DNA from: Mesorhizobium sp. 65-26
GTDB taxonomy: Bacteria > Pseudomonadota > Alphaproteobacteria > Rhizobiales > Rhizobiaceae
Assembly (NCBI GenBank): GCA_001899205.1
Contig: MKVL01000039.1
Coordinates: 175,616 to 238,652, forward strand
Reading direction: 5' to 3'
DNA length: 63,037 nucleotides
This document shows, piece by piece, positions 39,718-50,710 of the stretch (its first letter is position 1; each line of letters opens with the position of its first letter). A program made the position numbers and the translations under genes. The notes beneath the pieces were generated by a model. That model was not told where the DNA came from, searched no databases, and was given only the letters and a program-made list of their open reading frames with translations.

Positions 39718-40827
39718 ATGGCTTTGGGCATCAATATCGGCAAACTCGACATGGCCCTCGACCGGGCCGTGGAGGCCGCAGTCGATCCGTCGCTCTGGGG
39801 CGATGTTCTTGACCGCGTCGCCGAGGCGACGGGTGCTTTCGGCGTGAACATCGTGCCGATCGCGGGCAGCTTTCCCGGTGGACTGATCATGACCGACAGT
39901 CTCCAACCGGCCCTCGAGGGATACTTCGACGGCGGCTGGAACAAGAATGAATGGCGCCGGCGGGGATTGCCGTTGCTGTCCAGGCAGGGAACGGTCCTCG
40001 AACAGCACTACACGACCCGCGATGAGTTCACCGATGAGGAGTATTATCGCGCGCAGTCGAAATATGGGCTTGGCCGCACCTGCATCGTCGGCCTCTCCAG
40101 CCCCAGCGACCTGGTCTGCTTCACCTTGCATCGCCGATTGGACGAGGACCCGTTCGACGTCGAGGACGAAACGGTGTTCCGGGCGATGCGCGACCGGCTG
40201 ATGGTTTCGGCCCAGATCATGTGGAATGCCGGCGCGCACAGGATCGAAGGCATGCTCGAGGCCTTTCAGATGGCCAGGATCGGAGCGGTGTTCTTCGACC
40301 GCTTCGGGAAAGTCCGATCCACCAACGCGGCCGCGGAACGGATGCTTGGCAACGAGTTGCAGATTTCGGGCGGAGAACTTCGCTCGAAGGTCCATGCCGA
40401 GACCGTGCGGATCCGGCAGCGCATGAAGGCGATCCTCACCGAAAGCTGGCTCGACCCTCGCCTTGCCGAACCGATCCAGATCCACCGCGAGGCGGCGCGG
40501 CCGATTCTGCTGCGCATCCAGCGGCTCGGCGGCAATTTTCCGGACGTCTTCTCCCACTCCGTGGGCGTCTGCCTGATGGAAACGCTCGACCCGCCGAAAG
40601 CGTCGGAATCGACGAGCATCGCCGGAGCGCTGGGCCTGACGCAGACGCAAGCCGCGCTCGCCGGAATGCTGGCCGACGGCATCTCGCTTCGCGACGCCGC
40701 CGAAATGCGTGGGATCAGCTACGAGACGGCACGCACCCATCTTCGCGCGATTTTTGCCAAGGTTGGCGTGGGGCGGCAATCGGAACTTGTCGCCCTCGTC
40801 GTCCGGATGAGGACCATCGCCTCCTGA
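39718..40827 (+). CDS. LuxR-type helix-turn-helix regulator with PAS-like sensor region
   Basis: A 369-residue regulator. The C-terminal ~65 residues form a LuxR/GerE helix-turn-helix (LGLTQTQAALAGMLADGISLRDAAEMRGISYETARTHLRAIFAKVGVGRQSEL). The N-terminal ~290 residues have no receiver domain; a segment near 200-300 (GAVFFDRFGKVRSTNAAAERML) looks PAS-like. This architecture is common in rhizobial orphan LuxR proteins. The signal is unknown. Confidence 0.82.
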   Translation: MALGINIGKLDMALDRAVEAAVDPSLWGDVLDRVAEATGAFGVNIVPIAGSFPGGLIMTDSLQPALEGYFDGGWNKNEWRRRGLPLLSRQGTVLEQHYTTRDEFTDEEYYRAQSKYGLGRTCIVGLSSPSDLVCFTLHRRLDEDPFDVEDETVFRAMRDRLMVSAQIMWNAGAHRIEGMLEAFQMARIGAVFFDRFGKVRSTNAAAERMLGNELQISGGELRSKVHAETVRIRQRMKAILTESWLDPRLAEPIQIHREAARPILLRIQRLGGNFPDVFSHSVGVCLMETLDPPKASESTSIAGALGLTQTQAALAGMLADGISLRDAAEMRGISYETARTHLRAIFAKVGVGRQSELVALVVRMRTIAS

Positions 40828-40838
40828 TCCCGGCGCTG

Positions 40839-40879
40839 GGAAAGCCTTGCCCGCCTTCCCCGCGAGGGCCAGGCTTTCC
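40839..40879 (+). terminator. Hairpin after LuxR-type gene, possible terminator
   Basis: GGAAAGCCT-N-GCCC pairs with GGGC-N-AGGCTTTCC across a 13-nt loop, 11 nt after the stop. No U-tract follows, so termination efficiency is uncertain. Confidence 0.5.
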
Positions 40880-40947
40880 GGCTCTCAATCAAGAAGACGG
40901 GGCATGATGTCGTCCGAGAACCGCTTCCCGCTCTTCGGCACCATGCT

Positions 40948-41241
40948 CTAGCCGAGCGATGTGATGATTTCGCGATAGGCGAATTCGGGGAAGGCCTTGA
41001 GCGTCCTCGTGCGGACATTACCGCCGGCGCCCAGCATCAGCGCGAAGCGGGCCAGCACCGCGTCGTCCGGCGCCTCCACCACCGCCACCATGTCGCATTC
41101 GCCCATGGTGAGGAAGAACATCTTGAATGATCCGCCCATCTCGCCGAGCTGCTTCTTGGCCGCATCGAGCCGCTTGGGCGACTCGCGCACGTTCCTTGCG
41201 CCCTGCTCCGTCCAGTTCATCAGCACGATGTAGGTCGTCAT
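40948..41241 (-). CDS. GYD domain protein
   Basis: A 97-residue ferredoxin-fold protein of the GYD family: MTTYIVLMNWTEQGARNVRESPKRL at the start, the family-naming region as MFFLTMGECDMVAVVEAPDDAVLARFALML, and TRTLKAFPEFAYREI at the end. Such proteins form small barrel-like oligomers; their function is not known. ATG 41241 has GGGAGGTGTGCC upstream. It stands alone between the LuxR gene (convergent) and an unknown gene. Confidence 0.85.
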   Translation of the reverse strand: MTTYIVLMNWTEQGARNVRESPKRLDAAKKQLGEMGGSFKMFFLTMGECDMVAVVEAPDDAVLARFALMLGAGGNVRTRTLKAFPEFAYREIITSLG

Positions 41242-41402
41242 GGCACACCTCCCTCCGGGGCCACGGAGCGCGGCGCGGGCCATGGATCCGTCAGCATGGC
41301 CTCGGCCGGGGCGGGCTTCCGGGTTGGTCGCCCGAAAAATGCATCCGACGCGGAAATTATCCTCCCGAAGGATGGGCACCGCAAGAGTGGCTGCCCGGAA
41401 AC

Positions 41403-41427
41403 GAAAAAGGGCGCCGATGGCGCCCTT
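41403..41427 (-). terminator. Rho-independent terminator
   Basis: Stem AAGGGCGCC / GGCGCCCTT with a 3-nt loop; on the minus strand TTTTCG follows. It ends the transcript of the gene at 41464. Confidence 0.85.
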
Positions 41428-41463
41428 GGATGCTCAAGTTCCGACCAACGCCACCTCTCCATT

Positions 41464-42039
41464 TCAGCCTTCAGTCGTTCTGGTCAAACCCTGCTCGGAC
41501 AAATCGATCTTGTCTCTCAGAATATACCTGTGGCCAAGGCCGACAGAATTTTCTGGAAGTCCGAGATAGGTAGCGAGCTCCTCATGGATCTCGAGCGGAA
41601 ATAGGTGGCTAGGCGCGTCGTCCATTCCCAGTATCTGAAGCAAATCGCCAGGAGCGGACGGCTTGCTGATTGCTGCCACCAAGGCCGGGGCATTTTCGAG
41701 CCGGGGACGCATATCCTCGTCACGAGGATCGCTCATCTCCATGCCGGGGCAAGAATTGTAGCGTGATTGAACAAGGCCGTGCTTTGCCACCCAGAGGCCG
41801 AGCTGTTCCTCGTCATAAACGGTGATCGCGACGCCAGTGCACGACAGATCGCGGGTCAGGCTCTGAAGCAGGGATTCGATCCAGTTCGGATCGAGCCGGT
41901 CGGTATCTCGGTCGGTGAAAGTGGTCCAACCGCTCTCTTGCGTCGTGACGAAGGCATCGACGTTCTTAGACTTCAGCCATTGGACCAACGCTTCCCGCGT
42001 TGATCCCGTGATGCTGATGTTCCCGTAGGTAGCACCCAC
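41464..42039 (-). CDS. Hypothetical protein downstream of rpoD
   Basis: A 191-residue soluble protein that I do not recognise. It is Trp/Asp-rich in its first half (ESGWTTFTDRDTDRLDPNWIESLLQSLTRDL), with an alternating strand-helix pattern and a C-terminal part (LFPLEIHEELATYLGLPENSVGLGHRYILRD). The start is a GTG with no evident ribosome site, so the true N-terminus may be elsewhere. It lies 25 nt after the rpoD stop on the same strand and may be read through from it. Its base composition is lower in GC than the flanking genes, a hint of separate origin. Confidence 0.68.
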   Translation of the reverse strand: MGATYGNISITGSTREALVQWLKSKNVDAFVTTQESGWTTFTDRDTDRLDPNWIESLLQSLTRDLSCTGVAITVYDEEQLGLWVAKHGLVQSRYNSCPGMEMSDPRDEDMRPRLENAPALVAAISKPSAPGDLLQILGMDDAPSHLFPLEIHEELATYLGLPENSVGLGHRYILRDKIDLSEQGLTRTTEG

Positions 42040-42064
42040 TCTAGCAATTCGTCAGCATGTTGCT

Positions 42065-44095
<2,031 letters not shown>

Positions 44096-44536
44096 TCTTT
44101 GTCTTCTCCAAGCGGCTGGCATGAAAGCCGCACATGATGCCGGACCGTTATTCGGATGCGCTTGCTGGGAAACGCGTCACCGGGCCACTAACCGCATCTC
44201 TCGTTAAGTCCAGATTAACCCTGATATCTGTGGCAGGTTCGCCGCCTGTCCAGTAACCAGCACCGCGCATTGCTGCTTTCCCCAGTCGGTGCTGAACGTC
44301 GTTAACATTTTCGAATCGTCCTGATTCCGCCAATCCGACGGAAGGTCAAGCGCCTCTCGCATGATTCGCGTTAAAAAAGCGAATCAATTACCCGACTTAG
44401 GCGGCCGCGCGCCTGCCCGGCGCCAGAAACGCCTTGCACTCGCCCCGGCGCCAGAAACGCCTTGCACTCGCCATAGACTCGATCGAATCGCCGACGTGAA
44501 CCGAGCCTGCGCGAACAGGCCGGAGCCCGCTCGACA
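44096..44536. other. dnaG-rpoD intergenic region with 28-bp tandem duplication
   Basis: 441 nt without a gene. A 28-bp unit (CCGGCGCCAGAAACGCCTTG...) is exactly duplicated at 44417-44444 and 44445-44472. GATTCGC (44363-44369) and GCGAATC (44379-44385) form an inverted repeat around an A-run. rpoD promoters must lie here, but I see no unambiguous -35/-10 pair. Confidence 0.7.
44417..44472. repeat. Exact 28-bp tandem duplication upstream of rpoD
   Basis: Two head-to-tail identical 28-bp copies in the leader region between dnaG and rpoD. Identity without drift suggests a recent duplication. Confidence 0.9.
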
Positions 44537-46477
44537 TCAGTTCCGCCCGGCCCGGCCTGAAGACACTCCAAATCCTTCGATCAAAGCTTCCGTCGCCTGC
44601 ACGTCGCGAAACTGCGCCTGAATCTCGATCAGGTGCCGGAAATTCTCATCGGAGGGATCACTGGCGAGCGCCGCTTCCGCCTGCTTCAGCTCCTTATGTA
44701 AGGTGCGCGCGCTGCGCTGCAAGTGCATCGCCTGGTTGAAGGCGTCGCGGGCATCTTCCAGCGCCGCGGCTTCCAGCGCCGGCCATTGCCGCGCCCGCCG
44801 GATCAGGCCAACCGCGCGCTCCCAGATGTCGCCGCAGCCGGCGCGCTCGATGGTTGCGATCACGGCGTGGCGGTCGTCCGCCATGTCGTGCGCCATGGCA
44901 TCAAGTATTGCCGCGTGCAAGCGCATCAGGTCCGAATTGGCAAGGTCGAGGAATTCGACATGCTCGAAATTCTCGTCGATCAGCGCCGGGTGGTTGATAA
45001 GCGCCACGATGATGGTCGCCTCGCGCACCGACATGCCCTCATTGCCGCGCTTGACCAGCGCCGACTGGCTGAGGCTCTCGCTGATGGCCGTGCGCCCACC
45101 GGCGCCGGCCGCGAATTGTCCACCAGCCGCCGGCCTGCCCTGACCGCGTTCGCCCTGCCGCCCGCCCTGCCGGCCCTGGCGGCTGCCGCGTTGCGAGCCG
45201 AAGAAGGCCAGCACGCGCTCGCGCATCTCCTGCTGGTAGTGGTAGCGCGTGCTTTCGTCGCGGATGCGGCCGGTCAGTTCGCGCAGCGTCTTCTCCAGTT
45301 CGGCGCGCCGCTCCGGCGTCTCGAACACGCCGCCGGCCGTCTCGCGCGCCCACAACAGGTCAGCGAGCGGCCTTGCCTCGGCGAGCACCGCGCGGAACGC
45401 GTCCGGCCCGTCGGCCTTGACCAGATCGTCGGGATCCTTGCCTTCCGGCAGCAGCGCAAAGCGCGCCGACCGCCCCGGCTGCACCGACGGCAAGGCCAGG
45501 TCGGCCGCCCGCCAGGCCGCCTTCAGCCCGGCCTTGTCGCCGTCGAAACACAGCATCGGCTCGCCCGCCATGCGCCACAACAACTCGAGCTGGTTTTCGG
45601 TCAAGGCGGTGCCGAGCGGCGCCACCACGTTCTCGAAGCCGGCTTGAGCCAGCGCGATCACGTCCATGTAGCCCTCGACGGCGATCACAGTGCCGCCCTT
45701 GGCGAGCGCCTTTCGCGCCCGCGCGAAATTGTAGAGCACGTTGCCCTTGTGGAAGAGCTCGGTGTCGGGCGAGTTCATGTATTTGGCGAGCGCGTCGGGC
45801 GCCAGTGCCCGTCCGCCGAAGGCGATGATCTTGCCGCGCGAATCCGGGATCGGGAACATGATGCGGTCGCGGAACCAGTCATAGGAGACCGGGATGTCGT
45901 CGCCATGGCGCACCAGGCCACAGGCCTCGATATCGGCCTTGGGCACGCCCCGCGCGGCCAGATGCTCCTTGAGCGCGTTGCGGCTGTCTGGCGCATAGCC
46001 CAGCCGGAAGGACTGCTGCGTGGCCGGCGTCAGGCCGCGATCGCGCAGATAGGCGCGCGCCCTTGCTCCCTCCGCTCCCTGCAACCGCTCCTGGAAGAAG
46101 GCGGTCGCCATCTCCATGACGTCGGTGAGGCTGGCGCGTTCCTTCTCGCGGCGCTCTTCCTGCGCATCACGCACCGGCATCGGCACGCCGGCCATCTCCG
46201 CGATCTTCTCGACCGCCTCAGGAAAGCTCATGCCGTCGAGTTCGGTCAGGAATTTGAAATGATCGCCCGAGACGGAGCAGCCGAAACAGTGATAACGGCC
46301 CTTCCTGTCCTCGCAGTGAAAGGACGGGCTCTTCTCGCCGTGGAAGGGGCAGCACGCCCAATAGTCGCCGCGCGGCGCGTTGGTCTTGCGCTTGTCCCAC
46401 GTCACGCGCATGCCGATGACCGATGAAATCGGCACACGGTCGCGTATCTCGTCGAGGAAGGCGGGTGGAAAGCGCAT
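44537..46477 (-). CDS. dnaG: DNA primase DnaG
   Basis: A 646-residue primase. The N-terminal zinc-binding domain has CCPFHGEKSPSF and YHCFGC. The RNA polymerase core includes the DRIMFPIPD and GGRALAPDA blocks and the TOPRIM motifs VEGYMDVIAL and CFDGDKAGLKAA. The C-terminal ~150 residues form the DnaB-interacting helical domain. It synthesises RNA primers at the replication fork. The ATG at 46477 gives the standard opening MRFPPAFLDEIRDRVPISSVIG. It precedes rpoD on the same strand. Confidence 0.97.
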   Translation of the reverse strand: MRFPPAFLDEIRDRVPISSVIGMRVTWDKRKTNAPRGDYWACCPFHGEKSPSFHCEDRKGRYHCFGCSVSGDHFKFLTELDGMSFPEAVEKIAEMAGVPMPVRDAQEERREKERASLTDVMEMATAFFQERLQGAEGARARAYLRDRGLTPATQQSFRLGYAPDSRNALKEHLAARGVPKADIEACGLVRHGDDIPVSYDWFRDRIMFPIPDSRGKIIAFGGRALAPDALAKYMNSPDTELFHKGNVLYNFARARKALAKGGTVIAVEGYMDVIALAQAGFENVVAPLGTALTENQLELLWRMAGEPMLCFDGDKAGLKAAWRAADLALPSVQPGRSARFALLPEGKDPDDLVKADGPDAFRAVLAEARPLADLLWARETAGGVFETPERRAELEKTLRELTGRIRDESTRYHYQQEMRERVLAFFGSQRGSRQGRQGGRQGERGQGRPAAGGQFAAGAGGRTAISESLSQSALVKRGNEGMSVREATIIVALINHPALIDENFEHVEFLDLANSDLMRLHAAILDAMAHDMADDRHAVIATIERAGCGDIWERAVGLIRRARQWPALEAAALEDARDAFNQAMHLQRSARTLHKELKQAEAALASDPSDENFRHLIEIQAQFRDVQATEALIEGFGVSSGRAGRN

Positions 46478-46572
46478 GGGAAACGGCTCGTTTGCCCCTC
46501 ATATAAGCATGCCGGGCCGCAAGGACTATTCCCAACCGGGTCCATGCCCGGTTTCCACAGCCCCCGCAAGGC

Positions 46573-46596
46573 AAAAGGGCGGCCCACGGGCCGCCC
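46573..46596 (-). terminator. Rho-independent terminator of the RcnB-like gene
   Basis: Stem GGGCGGCCC / GGGCCGCCC; on the minus strand it is followed by TTTTGCC, 27 nt past the stop at 46623. Confidence 0.85.
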
Positions 46597-46622
46597 CTCC
46601 TGTCTTGCCAGGTGTCTCGCGC

Positions 46623-46997
46623 TTATTGCGCGGCGATGATGCCGGCGATCACGCCCGACATGATGCCGACCAGCAGATAGTCGTTGCCGACGCGGATCCA
46701 TTCCTGGCCGGGCCCGGGACGGCGCAGGCCATACCTGCGCCAGTCGTTGACCGGGCGATGACGCTTCCAGTCCGAATACTTCTGGCCATGGCGCCATTGA
46801 TCCCTGCGATAATCCCGATGGTCCGGCCTGCGCTTCATCTCGCGGCGGTCGTTCTTCTTCCGCCACTCGTCCTTTTTCCAATCGACCTGGGTGTAGTTCG
46901 ATTGCGGCGACGGCGTGTTCAGCGGCGCGGCCTGTCCCGGCAGGGCGGTTGCGGCCAGCATCGCGGCGGCGACGGCGGAAAGAACAATACGCTTCAT
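46623..46997 (-). CDS. RcnB family periplasmic protein
   Basis: A 124-residue exported protein. Signal peptide residues 1-23 (MKRIVLSAVAAAMLAATALPGQA). A highly basic, Trp/Arg/Asp-rich middle (WKKDEWRKKNDRREMKRRPDHRDYRRDQW) is followed by the RcnB core VNDWRRYGLRRPGPGQEWIRVGNDYLLVGIMSGVI. E. coli RcnB takes part in nickel/cobalt homeostasis; rhizobial homologues are numerous and mostly unstudied. The start has an AAGGAGACTGTC ribosome site. Divergent from the Na/Pi cotransporter gene. Confidence 0.87.
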   Translation of the reverse strand: MKRIVLSAVAAAMLAATALPGQAAPLNTPSPQSNYTQVDWKKDEWRKKNDRREMKRRPDHRDYRRDQWRHGQKYSDWKRHRPVNDWRRYGLRRPGPGQEWIRVGNDYLLVGIMSGVIAGIIAAQ

Positions 46998-47362
46998 GAC
47001 AGTCTCCTTGGTTGTCAATGGCTGGAGATGTATCCGCCGATCGATGAACCGAAACTGAACAATGGCATTACAATTCTGTAATGGAATCAGAATGTTATTA
47101 GGTACAGCTAAACAACAATCCGACCTGGCCGGATTTGACTGGCGGAACCGGCGCATAGGCACGGCGACGGCAAGGCCGCGACTGGCCCCTACCTTCATTT
47201 CCGACACGGACTGTCGCGGCGCGACAGTCTCGCGGAAGGCCGGATTTTTATTATCCGGCTAAAATACAGACACAAAAATCCCTATGTTCTTCCCACCATG
47301 ATTCGCCACCCGATTCTCCCCTCAAATCAGCACGCGCGCCGCCTTGGCGTCAGGCGGTCGGC
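46998..47362. other. Divergent intergenic region with two strong inverted repeats
   Basis: 365 nt. GACTGTCGCG-G-CGCGACAGTC (47209-47229) is a perfect 10-bp-arm palindrome. GCCGGAT-N7-ATCCGGC (47239-47259) follows 9 nt later. AT-rich sequence lies near 47055-47110. No gene seen. Together they may be operators for the Na/Pi cotransporter gene or a leader structure. Confidence 0.65.
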
Positions 47363-49027
47363 GTGAGCGGCTCCGTCGTCCTGCTGCACCTCGCCGGGGC
47401 GGTGGCGCTGATGCTGTTCGCCACCCGCATGGTCAAGACCGGTGTCGAACGCGCCTATGGCGACGTCCTGCGCCACAAGCTGCGCGCCACCATGCGCAAC
47501 CCGCTGATGGCGGTGCTTGCCGGCTGCGGCCTGTCGATCGCGCTGCAGAGCTCCACCGCCGTCACCTTGCTGGTCGGCTCCTTCGCCGGCGCCGGCATCG
47601 TCTCGGGCATGTCCGGCCAGCTGGCCGTGCGCGGTGCCGAGATCGGCTCGGCGCTGGTGGTCAAGCTGCTCACCTTCGACCTCACCTTGCTGGTGCCGCT
47701 CTGCATGATTGCCGGCACGGTGATGTTCATGGCGACCGAGCGGCGCGAATGGCGCCAGTCCGGGCGCATCCTCGTCGGCATCGGCCTGCTGATCCTGTCG
47801 CTGGAGATGATCGGCCAGGCCTCGGAACCGCTGCGCGACAGCCAGCTCCTGCCGGTCATCATCAACTATTTCTCGGGCGACGCCATCACCACCTACCTGC
47901 TGGCCGCGCTGATCACCTGGCTGTTCCAGTCCAGCATCGCCGCGGTCCTGCTGATGGCGACGCTGGCCGGCCGCGGCCTGATCACGCCCGAACTCGGCGT
48001 CGTCCTCGTGCTCGGCGTCAATCTCGGCTCCTCGGTCATCGCCCCGATGCTGACCCGCTCAGCCGGACCGCAGGTGCGGATCGTGCCGATCGGCAACCTT
48101 TTGATGCGCGGCCTTGGCTCGCTCATCATGCTGGTCCTGTTCATGATCTTCAGGCCGCACGTCGCCTTCCTCGGCGCGACCGCGTCGGACCAGATCGTCA
48201 ACGCCCACATCCTGTTCAACGTCATCATCCTGCTTGCCGGCCTGCCGCTTGCCGGCCTGGTCTACCGCGCCTCCGAACGGCTCGTCGCGCTCGCCAGCAA
48301 GCCCGAGCCCGTCAACGCGCTGGAAGTCACGGAACTGTCGGCGCTCGACGAAAGCGCGCTCGACGTGCCGAGCCAGGCGCTGGCCAACGCCACGCGCGAG
48401 GTGGTGCGGGTGTGCGAGACCGTCGAGATCATGCTGAAGCGCATCATCGAGCTGTACGAGAGCGCCGACGCCAACAAGATCAAGGCGCTGGCGGCGTTGG
48501 ACGACCGCGTCGACAGGCGCCACGCCGCGATCAAGCTGTACCTCGCCAAGGTGACCAAGAACCCGCTTACCGAGGACGAGGCGCTGCGCTGCCAGGAACT
48601 GATCGGCGCCTGCGTCAAGCTCGAGCAGGTCGGCGACATCATCGTGCGCAACATGCTTGTGCATGTGAAGAAGAAGGTCGAGCACGGCCTGAAATTCACC
48701 GACGAGGGCTGGCGCGAGCTCTGCGCCTTCCATGCGTCGGTGCTCGCCAATGCACGCCTCGCCTTCAACGCGCTGATATCGCGCGACCCCGAGACGGCGC
48801 GGCAGCTCGTGCTGGAGAAGGACCGCCTGCGCGACCTGGAAAAGGAAACCAGCGCCAGCCATTTCGAGCGGCTGCGCGACGGAACCGCGAAGAGCATCGA
48901 GACCAGCTCCATCCACCTCGACACGATCCGCGACCTGAAGCAGATCAATTCGCTGCTCGCCTCGATGGCCTATCCGGTTCTCGAGGAACGCGGCCTGCTC
49001 GGCGGTTCCCGGTTGAAGGCGAGCTGA
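47363..49027 (+). CDS. Na/phosphate cotransporter family protein with PhoU-like C-terminus
   Basis: A 554-residue membrane protein of the NptA/YjbB type. The N-terminal ~310 residues contain two Na/Pi-cotransporter repeats with the paired QSS signature (LQSSTAVTLLVGSFAG and FQSSIAAVLLMATLAG). The C-terminal ~230 residues are a helical PhoU-like domain (LANATREVVRVCETVEIMLKRII, ELIGACVKLEQVGDIIVRNML). It starts at GTG 47363 with only a weak ribosome site; no in-frame upstream ATG fits. It probably exports or imports phosphate coupled to sodium. Confidence 0.9.
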   Translation: MSGSVVLLHLAGAVALMLFATRMVKTGVERAYGDVLRHKLRATMRNPLMAVLAGCGLSIALQSSTAVTLLVGSFAGAGIVSGMSGQLAVRGAEIGSALVVKLLTFDLTLLVPLCMIAGTVMFMATERREWRQSGRILVGIGLLILSLEMIGQASEPLRDSQLLPVIINYFSGDAITTYLLAALITWLFQSSIAAVLLMATLAGRGLITPELGVVLVLGVNLGSSVIAPMLTRSAGPQVRIVPIGNLLMRGLGSLIMLVLFMIFRPHVAFLGATASDQIVNAHILFNVIILLAGLPLAGLVYRASERLVALASKPEPVNALEVTELSALDESALDVPSQALANATREVVRVCETVEIMLKRIIELYESADANKIKALAALDDRVDRRHAAIKLYLAKVTKNPLTEDEALRCQELIGACVKLEQVGDIIVRNMLVHVKKKVEHGLKFTDEGWRELCAFHASVLANARLAFNALISRDPETARQLVLEKDRLRDLEKETSASHFERLRDGTAKSIETSSIHLDTIRDLKQINSLLASMAYPVLEERGLLGGSRLKAS

Positions 49028-49183
49028 ATCAGGACAGATGCCTGGCGTTTCGCGAAGGCAGGCGCCCGGCGCCTTCCTCTCCCTGGCATGGCCTCGATAC
49101 AAAGGCATATCGCCCGAGAATCGCTTTGCTCCAGTTCCACCGGTCGCGCTAAGCATGAAGGCTCAACCACTCGGAGGACATCG

Positions 49184-49393
49184 GTGGACACCCATTCGCG
49201 CAGCTTCGCCAAGGCGCTTTCCTGGCGCATGACCGGGACCGTCGACACCATGGTGATATCCATGATCGTCACCGGAAGCATCAAGCTCGCGGCCACCATC
49301 GGGCTCACAGAGGTCGTCACCAAGTCGGTGCTCTACTACCTGCATGAACGTGCCTGGCTGCGCATTCCCTATGGACGCAAGGCCAGTGGCTGA
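49184..49393 (+). CDS. DUF2061 small membrane protein
   Basis: A 69-residue protein starting at GTG 49184, chosen because of the strong GGAGGACATC ribosome site; an ATG at 49088 would add 32 unlikely residues. The whole length is a DUF2061 domain: SFAKALSWRMTGTVDTMVISMIVTGSIKLAATIGLTEVVTKSVLYYLHERAWLRI, with two transmembrane segments. Function unknown; homologues often sit near sulfate or phosphate transport genes. It lies 156 nt after the Na/Pi cotransporter. Confidence 0.87.
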   Translation: MDTHSRSFAKALSWRMTGTVDTMVISMIVTGSIKLAATIGLTEVVTKSVLYYLHERAWLRIPYGRKASG

Positions 49394-49514
49394 CCGGGGA
49401 CGCCGGAGAGCCTAGTCACCCGGTCAAGAAAAGCTAAAGCTGCTTCGACAATTTCTGGATTGCCCGCCACTTCCATTCATGGTCTGAGGCGCTGCAATCG
49501 AGAATTCCCGCATC

Positions 49515-50699
49515 ATGTCGCTTCCGCTCCTGGCGCTGTTCCTTGCCGCCTTCGCCTTCGGCACCACCGAATTCGTCATCGCCGGCGTGCTGCCGCAGGT
49601 GGCCGAGGGCCTCGGCGTGTCCGTTCCCACCGCCGGTTACCTCGTCTCCGGCTATGCCTGCGGCATCGCCATAGGCGGGCCGCTGCTGGCGCTCGCCACC
49701 AAGGGGCTCTCGCGCAAGGCGCTGCTGCTCGGCCTGGCGGTGGCCTTCACCCTCGGCCAGGTGGCCTGCGCCATGGCGCCGGATTTTGCCTCGATGCTCG
49801 CCCTGCGCGTCGCCGTCGCGGTCGCCCACGGCGCCTATTTCGGCGTCGCCATGGTGGTGGCCGTCGGCCTGGTGCGTGAGGACCAGCGCGGCATGGCGGT
49901 GGCGATCATCCTTTCCGGCCTCACCGTCTCCAACGTCATAGGCGTGCCGGCGGGCACCGCCATCGGCAATCTCTGGGGTTGGCGCGCCACCTTCTGGGTG
50001 ATGGGCGCGCTCGGCATCCTGGCCGGCCTCGCCATGCTGATCCTGCTGCCGCGGACGGCGGGCGCCACGACCCGCCCGGTCGGCCTGGCGCGCGAGGTGC
50101 GCGTGCTGGGGCGCCAGCAGGTGTGGACGTCGCTGATCATGATGCTGATGCTGATGATCGGTCAGTTCGGCCTGTTCACCTACATCACCCCGACGCTGAT
50201 CGAGGTCACCGGTCTCGACGAGAACATCGTGCCCTGGGTGCTGCTCCTCAACGGCGTCGGCGCCACGATCGGCGTCTTCCTCGGCGGCAAGCTCGCCGAC
50301 TGGAAGATGATGCCGTCGCTCATCACCATGCTGGCCCTCCAAGCGCTGACGCTGGCGGTGATCTATGCCGTCAGCCCCTACCCCCTGCCGATGATCGCGG
50401 CGATCGTCGTCTGGGGCGGCCTCAACTTCGCCATCGGCACCCCTATCCAGACGCGCATCCTGACCTGGACCGCCGATGCCTCGAGCCTCGCCTCCTCACT
50501 GATCCCGTCCGGCTTCAACATCGGCATCGCGCTGGCCGCCTCGCTGGGCGCGGCGGTGCTCAACGGCGGCTACGGCTACCGCGCCCTGCCCGTGCTTGGC
50601 GCCATCGCGATGGTGGTCGCCGCCGTGGTCGCCTGTATCTCCTATGCCCATGAATGGCGCAGCCGTGCCACGCCGCCCCTGCCCGCAGCCGCCGGATAG
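49515..50699 (+). CDS. MFS exporter, AraJ/YdhP-like
   Basis: A 394-residue twelve-segment transporter. The N-terminus FAFGTTEFVIAGVLPQVAEGLGVSVPTAGYLVSGYACG is the signature of the drug/arabinose-type efflux family (AraJ, YdhP, PbuE). The loop LATKGLSRKALL is the MFS signature position. It probably exports a purine, sugar or drug. It is convergent with the MocR gene (11 nt), and no operon partner is visible. Confidence 0.88.
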   Translation: MSLPLLALFLAAFAFGTTEFVIAGVLPQVAEGLGVSVPTAGYLVSGYACGIAIGGPLLALATKGLSRKALLLGLAVAFTLGQVACAMAPDFASMLALRVAVAVAHGAYFGVAMVVAVGLVREDQRGMAVAIILSGLTVSNVIGVPAGTAIGNLWGWRATFWVMGALGILAGLAMLILLPRTAGATTRPVGLAREVRVLGRQQVWTSLIMMLMLMIGQFGLFTYITPTLIEVTGLDENIVPWVLLLNGVGATIGVFLGGKLADWKMMPSLITMLALQALTLAVIYAVSPYPLPMIAAIVVWGGLNFAIGTPIQTRILTWTADASSLASSLIPSGFNIGIALAASLGAAVLNGGYGYRALPVLGAIAMVVAAVVACISYAHEWRSRATPPLPAAAG

Positions 50700-50710
50700 A
50701 GATTTCCGGC

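Noticed and set aside
44417-44472. Direct repeats considered as an integration att site
   Set aside because: The copies are head to tail with nothing between them and no integrase or tRNA is near.
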